Shown one piece after another: positions 6,631 through 17,100 of a stretch of DNA of 28,842 nucleotides. This stretch comes from a virus. The notes beneath the pieces were generated by a model, which saw nothing but the letters and a program-made list of their open reading frames with translations, made no database searches and was not told the DNA's origin. A program made the position numbers and the translations under genes. The stretch is taken from positions 1 to 28,842 of IMG/VR virus record IMGVR_UViG_3300010354_000439. One strand, written 5' to 3'. Within the stretch, counting starts at the first letter, position 1. The number at the start of each line of letters is the position of its first letter.

Positions 6631-7305
6631 TCAATCTTTTTTATTAATAAAACATTGTAAAGTTAATCTTGGGGAACTATTCCTAGAACTTCTATTTACC
6701 TTATGAAGAATTCCAGACGTTCCACCCTTATTTAGGATAGCGCGATTTGGTTTGGGATAAAAATAATTACCGTTACCTTTATCCATAATCATGTCGTATA
6801 ATTCTTGATTATCAAATACTTTCCATGTAATGTCTTCTTTATTCTCAATAATATAATCGTCTGCCTCGCATGTAATAAACTCACCTCCCCATTCTGGCGA
6901 CCAATATTTATGACAGTAGAAAGTTAATGCACCCAGATAATTGCTATCATTGTGCCAACTCAATCCCGTTTCTGCTGGCCAGCAATATGGTGTTAAACTA
7001 ATTGTAGATATTTGTTCTACATCAAATAATCCAGAATGTTCTATTGTTTTATTTACGCTTTCTATAAAAGGAATTAGACATCTTTCCATTTTATCTAATG
7101 GTGGAACTTTTCCATATGGCCATAGATATTTTTTCCCCATCAAAATTTGACCATCGGATAAATTCCAGACCTTGTTCCACTCCCCATGAGAAGATCGAAA
7201 AGCATATGGTTGAAAATTTTGTAAGTCAAATATTTCTAAAAAATCTTTTTCGGATACAAACTCATCATATACTTTTGTGTTTTTAGCATCAAATGTTAAT
7301 TTCAT
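6631..7305 (-). CDS. 2OG-Fe(II) oxygenase 4
   Basis: This encodes 224 residues from ATG at 7305 (MKLTFDAKNTKVYDEFVSEK). TGLSWHNDSNYLGALTFYCH gives the H118-x-D120 iron ligands, and WSPEWGGEFITC has the GGEF turn. A lysine-, aspartate- and tyrosine-rich loop follows, then PKPNRAILNKGGTSGILHKV with distal H201 and PRLTLQCF with R213 as the probable 2-oxoglutarate-binding residue. This is the layout of a P4H-like jelly roll with a longer insert between the two ligand strands. The substrate is unknown. No clear ribosome-binding site or late promoter precedes it. It follows the fibrinogen-like fibre gene after 27 bases and is probably read through from there, making it a fibre-linked late gene. 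Confidence 0.87.
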   Translation of the reverse strand: MKLTFDAKNTKVYDEFVSEKDFLEIFDLQNFQPYAFRSSHGEWNKVWNLSDGQILMGKKYLWPYGKVPPLDKMERCLIPFIESVNKTIEHSGLFDVEQISTISLTPYCWPAETGLSWHNDSNYLGALTFYCHKYWSPEWGGEFITCEADDYIIENKEDITWKVFDNQELYDMIMDKGNGNYFYPKPNRAILNKGGTSGILHKVNRSSRNSSPRLTLQCFINKKD

Positions 7306-7332
7306 AAAATATATTTAAATCAATTTTTCACA

Positions 7333-8178
7333 TCATAGTTTTGTGTTTGTAGATAGTAAATATCTGTCTCCAATAGAATAAGCACCACCATCATTAAATC
7401 CCATATTTGTATCAATATTTGTTCCATTGGGTCTGTTGCCGCCGTAAATTCTTAGGAAACCATTAGCGTTATAGTCACCGTTTGGTTCTGAGTGTGTGCT
7501 GTCTCTAAGCCACCATCTTTGACCACTCTTTACTCTCCACTCACCGCAGTTATTTCCACCATAGTAGCTACTTCTCATGATGCATCCAGTATAATTTCCA
7601 CCACCACTTGGTTTGTAAACATGCCCACATCCTTCCCAATAAGAAGCAAAATTTCCACTGTCAAAAGCCTGAACCGCTCTAGCAGCAGCTCTCCAACAGT
7701 TTACAGATCTACCTTCCCAGAGTTCTAGTCCAAGGGAAACACCAGCATGATTATCTGTAACATAACTGATATTTGGACCACTGGTAGTATAGAAGAAATC
7801 ATATCCACCACCATCTTCAATAAAATCTACATACATTTGTCTGGCAGTTGGCATTGCTAGGCTTTTAATCCAGTAAAGTCCATTTCCTTTTGCTGGATAG
7901 TTTGTAACAAGTTCAACACCACTTGTAGCAGCTTTATCAGCGGCTGATCCATCTGGAGCTCCACCAGCCCCAGCAGCAACCCATTCGGTCCCATTATATA
8001 CTTCAAAAACTTCTTCTTCTGAATTGTATCCAATAAAACCCTGCTGAGGAACATTTGGTCTTGCTGCATTTGTCCAAATTGGAACCTTAAAATTCCCTTG
8101 AACAACTAACTGATGCCCAGATGGAATAGTAATTGTCTGTGCTGTTCCTTGTATTTCGGATAATCTTAAAGTGCTCAT
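7333..8178 (-). CDS. Tail-fibre protein with fibrinogen-like C-terminal domain
   Basis: This encodes 281 residues. Residues 1-75 are a fibre lead: TITIPSGHQLVVQGN, then GFIGYNSEEEVFEVYNGTEW, the same adapter motif found in the neighbouring fibre proteins. After a Gly/Ala-rich linker comes a domain beginning about residue 85 with GLYWIKSLAMPTARQMYVDF, then EDGGGYDFFYT. This resembles the opening of fibrinogen-related domains (G-x-Y-x-I, then v-D-M-x-x-D-G-G-G-W). The C-terminal part is rich in Trp, Gly, Asn and Tyr, with WEGRSVNCWRAAARAVQAF and SGQRWWLRDSTH. Fibrinogen-like domains often bind acetylated sugars, so a role in host-surface binding is plausible; the fibrinogen match is from pattern only. 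It lies six bases after the giant fibre gene and is likely its distal partner. Confidence 0.72.
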   Translation of the reverse strand: MSTLRLSEIQGTAQTITIPSGHQLVVQGNFKVPIWTNAARPNVPQQGFIGYNSEEEVFEVYNGTEWVAAGAGGAPDGSAADKAATSGVELVTNYPAKGNGLYWIKSLAMPTARQMYVDFIEDGGGYDFFYTTSGPNISYVTDNHAGVSLGLELWEGRSVNCWRAAARAVQAFDSGNFASYWEGCGHVYKPSGGGNYTGCIMRSSYYGGNNCGEWRVKSGQRWWLRDSTHSEPNGDYNANGFLRIYGGNRPNGTNIDTNMGFNDGGAYSIGDRYLLSTNTKL

Positions 8179-8184
8179 GGTAGT

Positions 8185-11100
8185 TTAAACTATAGTCCAA
8201 ACGCCACCATTATCAATGGTGATGATTACTCCACTATTTATAGTGATAGGACCAGCACTCATTGTATTTGATGTCGATGGAATGGTGATAGATTGGTTAA
8301 TTGCCTTTCGGTTTGTCTTCATTACTCCATATGGATCCAACCACTGTCTGTCGCCGTTGATAAACATTGTTTCTTCAACAGCTTGAGATGTCATTGTTGT
8401 TCCTTCAATATTCATATTTCCAGAAACATGTAATGTATATGTTGGATTTGCCTTATTGATACCGACTTTAGACAATCTGTAGATATCTAATCCATTAGTT
8501 GCTTCTGTCCATCTGGAAGTAACAAATGGTTCGTTGTTCTGGAAAACAAATCCATTAATGTTGAAATCTCCCTGAACGTTTAGACTATAATTTCTAGTTA
8601 CTGGAGAAGCTCCGCTTGTATCAATTCCAGAGAAAGCGGTTGTATTAATAGCAACTCTTTTTCCTCTAATTGCTAGTGCAGAAGTATCCCAACTGGTTGG
8701 TCCAGCACTGCCGCCACTGAAAATATTTGGTTGAATAGCAAAAATTCCATCACCAACAACTTGGTTTGATAGTCTATAGTTATACAAACCAATGCTTGGA
8801 TCTGCTGATGCTCCACCAGTTGCGCCAGTAAAGAGTAAAGTAGCTCCTCCATTTGTTTGATAGTCGTTAATGGAAATGCTTGTCTTCGCCTGAATGGTGT
8901 TTGTATAAAGAATACTCCACTTGTTGGAAGAACTGCCAAGATTTTGCGAAGCATCTGTTCCAGGTGTAAGATGACCTGTTGTTCCAAAAGTTAAGTCAAA
9001 ACTGTTACTTCCGTCACTTCTACTACTTCTGATTGTGAGACTACCATTTGTGGTAGCATTAGGACCATATGCACGAATTTGTGCCGCGCCAGATCCTTCT
9101 TCGCCAATCCTAAGAGAATTTGCTTCATGTGCTAAGTTTTTACCTTTAATGCAAAGACCCTCTGTTGCGATCGTCAGAGCAGCACCATCTGATGGAGTTG
9201 CTTGGTTAATAGAAACTCTATCATTTGTATCACTAACAACGAGAGTGTCTATATCAACAGTTAGACCTTTAGCAAATGCTACCGCTTCTTGACCTGTAAT
9301 TGTTCCATCGACATATAGATTTGAAGTTGCTCCAGATCCAGAATTTAAGATCTGAAGAGTTCCAGTCATGGAATCACCAGACTTTTTGACGTTCAGAGAT
9401 GCGGCACCAACTATCAGTCCTTCAATTACATTTCCTTGTGGGTCTGTATAAGTTGTTAGGGTAATTCTGTGTGCTTGGAAACTACCAGTAGCATCACGCA
9501 TTACCGCATTTCTTAATGTCAATGCATTTTGAGCATTATACGTTGATTGACCAATAGTGTCTGTAAATACCGTGTTGCCTTGGTGGTAGACTGGATTGCT
9601 GTTTACAGTAAACGCCGTTGTTGAACCAACAATTACGTTTAGGTTTCCACTTCCATCAACATTAGTTCCCTGACCAGCAACAATAGCTGAGTTGTAGTTG
9701 GGTGCTGGTGATGAGCTAGAACTAAAGTAAATACCAGGAGATGTTGAGCTGTTACCAGCTGCTCTTTTTCCTAACTTTAGATTTGCTGTTCCAGACACAA
9801 CTTCGAGAGTTGCTCCAACTCCAGTGTTGTAATCTGTCAACGAATAATCAGTCCAGTTAGCATATTTTGTTACTGCATTTGAAGATGCTTGTCCTACCTT
9901 AACAGAAGTATCAAGAGTGGTTCCAGTTACAAGCACACCAACTACCGTTGTGTATACAAATGATGAATCTGAATTAGTTGTTGGAACAACTGATACAATG
10001 TATAATTCTCCTAAAGACTGAGCTCCAGTATTATTGTAGAGACCAACGGTGTTACCTACAATAAAAATACTTCCATACTCTGCATCGGTTAAATTAACAC
10101 CATCAAAGAGAATTTTGTAAGCAGATTTTCCATTCAATGATGCATTAGATGAGGTCGCTAGAGGTTCTCTGATTTCAATCCTTGTGTCAAATTGTTTTGT
10201 TGACAGATAGGTTGGAAGTCTTCTATCAAACAGAGTTCCTGAATTTAAATGAACTGTATTTGTTACCCATGACAATTGTTTGCCATCTAATCTATCAGCA
10301 TCTAGACCAGATCCGACACCATCATTACCAGATGTCCATACTTTGTGCCAGTTTTTCCATGATGTGACACCAAATCCAGTGCCACGAATATACATATTTG
10401 ATCCAATGCTGTTATCATCTGGGAAAGCAATTTGCTTTAAACCACCATAGCTTGTGTCAGCAGAAACACCGCCTGGTCTTAAGGTCATTACGATATGTCT
10501 TCCAGAATTTCCTCCTGGTTGAGAACTTTGTAAACCTACTTCTGGCCAAGCAGAGTATAGTGATCCTGTTGTTTCTCCAGCGATATTTGCATTATTGTAT
10601 TTGTTTTCTACAGTAATACCAGGGTTATATAAAGTTGGACTTTGCAGCGTAGTTGCAGCAGTAATGTCAACGTCAATAACTTTTGCAAAATCTGCTACAC
10701 CAGAAATATCAATATCATATGATCCAGATAATCTGGCAGATGGAAGAACCCCCTGAATCATATTGGATGCGTTTTGATAGAAAAGTCCATCTCTATCATC
10801 TAAGAAGTCAGCATTTAGACCACTACCAATACCAGTTTTAAGTTCAATAGATCCATTTCCGTCTACGCCGATCTTAAATTGCGCCTTTTTAAATCTAGCA
10901 ACACCAACAGTTCCATATGGGTCTGTGCTAATTGTAGATCCCTCACCACCAGCTCTAGAAATATCCATAGAAACGTTAGCATAGTTTCTCTGAACAGTTG
11001 ATAATTTACATGCCAGTGATAGTCCAGTTCCAGCTCCAAGAACTGCTGGCGCCACAGCAGTGAAATCGGTTGTATATCCAGATCCAGAACTTGTGACAAC

Positions 11101-14100
11101 AATATCAGTTACCACGCCACCAGTAACAACAATGTTTGCTTTTAGTCCAGTTCCAGGTATTCCAGATGGAGCATTCAATGCGACATCAAAGAATTGACCG
11201 TTTCCTCCAGTATCTGGAGCATATCCAGTTCCTCCGTTTGCAATGATAACATCATCAATAAATCCACCCTGAGTATATGAAGCATCAAATACAACAGGAG
11301 ATGAACCTCTATTGAATTCTAGAACAGTTCCTAGAGGAAGAGTTGCTGTTAATGAATTGCTGATTGTCAGTGTTGTTGTATTTCCTTCTGTTAATACAGC
11401 ACTAATATAAGTATCGGCTGGAATTCCAGTTCTTTCAATTAGTTTATGACCAATAACAAAGTTTCCATTTGCTGGAAATTCTAAAGTCTGGGAATTATTA
11501 GTTCCAGCTACCGATAGAGCAGCAAAATATCTTGTTTCTGCACCCTTTAGAGACTGAACTGCCAAGGCATATGACTGATCGCCTCTAAGGAATGTAAATG
11601 AGTTTGCTGCTGCGTTATTAAGTGCCAATCTCGCTGTCGAGATAACACCAGATGTAATATCATTTGCAGCAATGGTGTTTGTAGATAGAGATACCCAGTT
11701 GTTTGGATCACTTGCAGAAGTATTTACAACTCTATCAACTGGAATTCTTTCTGGAGGTGTATCACTAGTTAGGATGCTATCAGTTTCCTGCATCTTAATA
11801 GAATTAACAATGTCTCCATACAATCTGCTTTCGATTAGAGCAGTCGCTTGTGCTGTAGTTCCAGATCCAGGTGGGGCTGAGAATGTGACAGATGGTGGAG
11901 TTGTGTAACCCTTGCCTCCAATATATCCGTTATAGAGTTCAATTGTAACTGTTACAACTTCGCCACCAGCAATAGTACAAGATGCCTGTGCCGCAACTGC
12001 ACCTGCTTGTGGGTTTCCTCCAGTGATAGTAATAACTGGTGCTGTAACATATCCAGATCCAGGATCATCTAATACAATACTGTAAATAACACCTTGACGA
12101 TATTCTGTTGCTTGGATACGTGATCCAGATCCAGCAGTTGCTCCATCATCTCTGAATTCTCCAGTAAAAATATCCCCAAGAGTAAATTGGATCGTCGGAT
12201 CTACATCAAATGATACAAACTGACTATCAACATCATTGTTTAGAATGTATGATGCATTAGTATCTTGCTGAATTGCAATAGAACCAGCTAAAGCACCTTC
12301 GATTGCCAATCTTTCGTCTTCATCTGCAACTGTATAAACGGTGAATGGTTTTACAGCAGGAAGTTGGTCTTCAGAGATTTTACCACTATCCGTTAGTTCT
12401 ACAAGAGCTCTTGGAATTGGGTTTGTTGAATATGGTTTGTTTAAATATGGACCTAGGTTGTTTGTGATGTAATCCCTGACTGCTTTCTGGGTTGGTAGTT
12501 TTGTATTAGATGCGTTTGCACCACCTAGAGTGTTTGATGCATCAAATCCAGTAACAACAACATCACCACCTTTCAGCTTGAGGAACTCAACTTCCGAGAT
12601 TGTAACTGTACCTGTGAACGTAATGTTACCAGTTCTGTTCTCAATCTTCGCAAATGTTCCAACTTTGAAGTCACCAAGTTCGTCAGTTCCAGAAACATAA
12701 GTTCTACCATAATTTTCTGATACCTGCTCATTTGCTTCTACTTTAACACCGCCGTTTTCTGGTAGAGCATTATAGTCTGTTCCAGAACCAGCAAATTCCC
12801 AAGTATGTGATGATGAGTTACAGATAGATGGTCTATGCAATCTAAACGTTGGGATAGTTCCATATGTTGATTGGTGATAATCGACCAGATCTGGTGGAGA
12901 AATTATCTGACCAGTTGCTTTATCCTTAAATGATGCTGGACCAGTTCCAGTTCCATCGGAAAGAACAAATCTTGCTGTAAATGGTGCGCTACTTGTTACA
13001 CTAGTTGGATCAATGGAATCAATGAAGTATTCGATCTCTGGGTTTTCATTATCATATCCATCAATTTTAAAGATGTAATGCTCTAGTGGAGCTCTGCCGA
13101 GACCATTAACTGTTACTTCAGTTCTATTGGTTAATGTTGCAACCATATTTACAACAGTTGCTCTGGTGTAATTTTCACCAGTTCCATAACCCATATCAAA
13201 GCTATATGCTTCTCTTCTATAACCAGTCGCTCTCAGTGCATAGATACCAAAGTTTGTTGCTGAGTTTGTAATAGAAGCATATCCACCACTCTCACATAGA
13301 ACTCCATCGGCACAGAAGATACAGAATACAGAAACCAACTGAACATAACCGTCCTCAATAATCTTATATCCTACGGATTTACCACCTTGAGAAACAATGG
13401 TAAATGCTGATGCAACCATTGACTTACCCTGATTTGGGAAAGTAGCATTTCCATTTGCCTCTAAACCAGGCTTGGGGCAGTTTGGTTGTTTAACTCTCGA
13501 ACCATCGATAAGAGCACCACTACCACCTAGGAAGGAGATTACAGAAGAGTTCTGTGTGTATGGTGAAGCTTCAATAATTGGGTAATCATCATACGAAGAT
13601 TTTGGAGTGAAAATTCTACCATCAGCATCATATGCTGTTGAATCTGGATATGTAACAATATTCTCTGTGGCGAATAGAGTGCCATATGTTTTTGTAGTTC
13701 CACCAGAAGCAACAGTCCCATCAAGAATATCTTCAAATACTCCCATTAAAGTAGTGATAGAAGCTGCAACATCCGCACAATCTGGAGATGCTGGATCGGC
13801 AATGATTGCGCTATCTGTAAACTGAGGAATTGGAGATGTTGTTGTTATAGCATTTCCAGCACCATCAGACCAATTACGCATCGCCGCTATAGCAAGATCT
13901 CTTACTTGCTGGAATGCATATACAGTAGCATCCAATTCTCCAGCTGGAATTCCAACCAAAGATGTTCCAGAATAGTATGCTTCTGCTGCCTCAACAACAC
14001 CAGCATTTCCACCAAGAATAAGATCCCTCAGCAATGCTGTGATTACATAATTAATATCTCTACGGCACTTTCTTTCTTGAATATTATCCAATCCAAGTGC

Positions 14101-17100
14101 TGGATATTGAGCGATTGCTAATCCATATGCCTCATCAGCAATTAGATCTCTATTTCTTGCGATTAAATACCCAGCATCAAGATATCTTCCACTAGCATCA
14201 TTTGTTATAACATCAACAAATAAATATGCCAAAGTATCAATAGCACTTGCTACATTGGCACATGAGACAGTTTCAACAAGTGGGTCAGTATCAATAACAG
14301 TGGGATCGATATATGGAATGAGATCGGTATACTGTTTTACATATGTTGATCCATATCCATCAGCACCAGTTCTCCACTTACGCATTGCATAAACTGCAAG
14401 CTCTCTAGCATATTCTAGAGCACGAACTGTTTGAACGATCTCTGTGTCTACAAGACCAATCTGTGTACCTAAAACATACTTCTTCGCTGCTTCAATTGTA
14501 TTGTAGTTTGATCCAAACTCAAGGTCTCTAATAATGGCATTTAGATAATGCTTGATATCTCTACGACACTTATCATCACTTACTGGAATACTGAAACTTG
14601 GATACTCCTTATTGCCCTCACTACATGTGATAAGAATATTATCCAATCTAACAATATCATCTTCTGATGGTGGAGTTGCAATTAAATCACAAGTGATGGT
14701 AGCTACTCCAGTGGAGAAGTTATCCCACTCAAAATTGCTGATGTTATAAACATTTCCACCATATGTAACGGTTCCTCCACTTACATATGTGTGAACGTAT
14801 GTTGATGTTCCTAGATAGATTTTAAACTCTGTCTCTGACCCACCGTTGACAACCTGAACATCATATACAGAGTAATAGAATTTTGCAAACTCTTCATTAA
14901 TTCTACCTACAACTTCATCGGCAATAAAGTCCAAATTGTTTCTAATTTGGAGACAAGCATCTTGATATCTTCTGGCTACAGGAGTAGCCATTGTGAATTC
15001 AAATGGTGAGTTAAGAAGAGAAAGAGTTACGGATTTTGATGCACTGCGAACAAATGCGTTTGCTCCTGGCTCAAAATCATCCACATTTGGATATCCTTCA
15101 GCCGCAGGCATTTTCTTGGGAATAACAAATCTTCTAGAACGACCATCAGCATCTTCTAGAACCTTATAAATTCTCTGATATCCATTAAGCATGGATAGAT
15201 CTGGAGCAGCAGTTGGCAATCCAGAAATATAAATTTCATCACCTTCTTTATAATCATGAATATTCTGGAAACCTAATAGTTGGTTTGTATAGAAAACAAT
15301 ACCACCAACGTCATCATTACCACCAAAACCATCCGTAAATGTGCCCTGCTTGGTAAAATCAATTCTTACAATTGGTAAAGCAACATCTTCACCATCGTTA
15401 GCAGAGAATACAACTTCTCCCTCTGCTCTAGTTGAACTAACATCAGCAGAAGTAAATCTGTAAGTATCTCTTAGGTATGTGAGTTCTACAGTTCCAATAG
15501 TAACAGCTCCACTGTTGTGAATTGGAGCTCCAGATGCTGGAGAAGATCCAGCAATTGTTACTTCATAAGTATATTCTGGTGTCCAAACAATATCTCCTAA
15601 TAAGTAAGAAGTGTTGTTGACATAGAACTTTGAACCTATTCCACCATATTTGAAAACATCTTGGTTGGAGAAAGATCCCGCATTAATTTTGAAATCTAAT
15701 TGACCTTCATCAAATGCGTCTGGTTCAGCTGGATCTGTCTCATCAAATGTAACATTCAGGGCAACAGCTTCAGCAGAAGATGTTGAACCGATGAGAATTT
15801 GACCAGCAGTTAACTGGTCTCCGCCAATATTTGAAATAAAAGAAGATCTAAATCTTTGTGGTCCAAAGATTTGATGACCGATTGGAAGATCTAATGGAAA
15901 GTCACCGCCAGTAGTTGCATCAAATGTAATTCTCTGCTTGTCGTCAAACACCATGGCATAGTCCCATGTGTGTACTGATCGATCAGCAGCGTCAACATAA
16001 TCTCGGTATGTTACACCAATAACATAGTTTTTATCCCCAAACTTAACCATGTGTTTTTTGGGGTTCAATGGTCTCATGATAACCAAACGAAGGTTATCAC
16101 CAACTATCGAGCAATCTGGTGGCAGTGAAATTGGATTATCTTCGATATAGTTACCACCAGCAACGATTAGAGTTTCCTTTACTCCAGGAGTGCTCCAAGC
16201 AATTTGTGCTGCTCTTTTAATTGTTTTAACTGGATTAACTGCAGATCTTCCGTCGTTAAAATCGTTACCGATCTGTTCTGAAACATAAACACGACCACCA
16301 ACGTCATTCGTTGCTAGGTTAAGAACATATTCTGTTGTAGCGATTTTATCTGATCTATCTCCAAGTAATGGGGTGATCGAACGAGGAAATTCACCACCAT
16401 CTGGAGTTTCTCCATATTTATAGGCGTCTGGATCATCTACACGAATACCAATATGCTTTAATTCGATGTCTCCATTTGATACTATTCCGTTCGTATGAAT
16501 AGGTGGAGTAACGCCAGTAGTTCCTCTATTTAGTGTTTGGTATACATTAGTTCCATAATAACGATACTCATTCTCATCAACGATGGTATTTGCTAACCAT
16601 ACAGAACCAGTGTTGTTGGAGTATGTTTTGAGATTGGGTGCCTTCAGAACCAAGTCTGGGGTCACAACATTATCAATATCAATATTTAAAATTCTTGCAG
16701 TATCGGAAATAATTGAAGTTGATGTTCTGATAGCACCATTAACATCAAGTTCAAAATCAATTGTATCTAAAACTGCTACTGCAGTTGCTCCGCCACCATT
16801 TCCACCAGAAATAGTAACTGTTGGTGGAGTGATATATCCAGATCCGCTATCATTAACAAGAATACCAACTACAGCACCATCATTGATCACAGCACTAGCA
16901 AATGCTTGCTGTCCTCCAGCAGGTGGTGGAGCAATGTTTACGGTTGGTTGTTGTGTGTAACCCTGACCTGGAGTGACGATATCAATTTGATCTATTCGAT
17001 TTCCAGTTCTATTAATACCAATACGAGGTAATCTGGTAATTGGATCTAACTGAGCTCTAAAAATTTCAGTCTCAAAGTTACCAGGACCAGACCTGATAGT

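Noticed and set aside
7312-7319. TTTAAATA as a late promoter for oxygenase 4
   Set aside because: Only 7 bases from the ATG and off consensus, unlike the 22-32 base spacing of the other motifs.
8183-8190. GTTTAAAC palindrome at the end of the giant fibre gene
   Set aside because: An 8-base palindrome covering a TAA stop; too short for a terminator or protein site without further support.
8185-8600. Peptidase S74 / intramolecular chaperone at the end of the giant fibre
   Set aside because: No S-D-x-R-x-K-x-D-I type motif is visible; the end is a short beta-rich terminus instead.
16583-16960. A 125-codon plus-strand open frame opposite the giant fibre gene
   Set aside because: It lies entirely inside a well-supported coding gene, has no promoter or ribosome-binding signal and its protein has no recognisable features; it is a shadow of the Gly/Thr/Val-rich minus frame.
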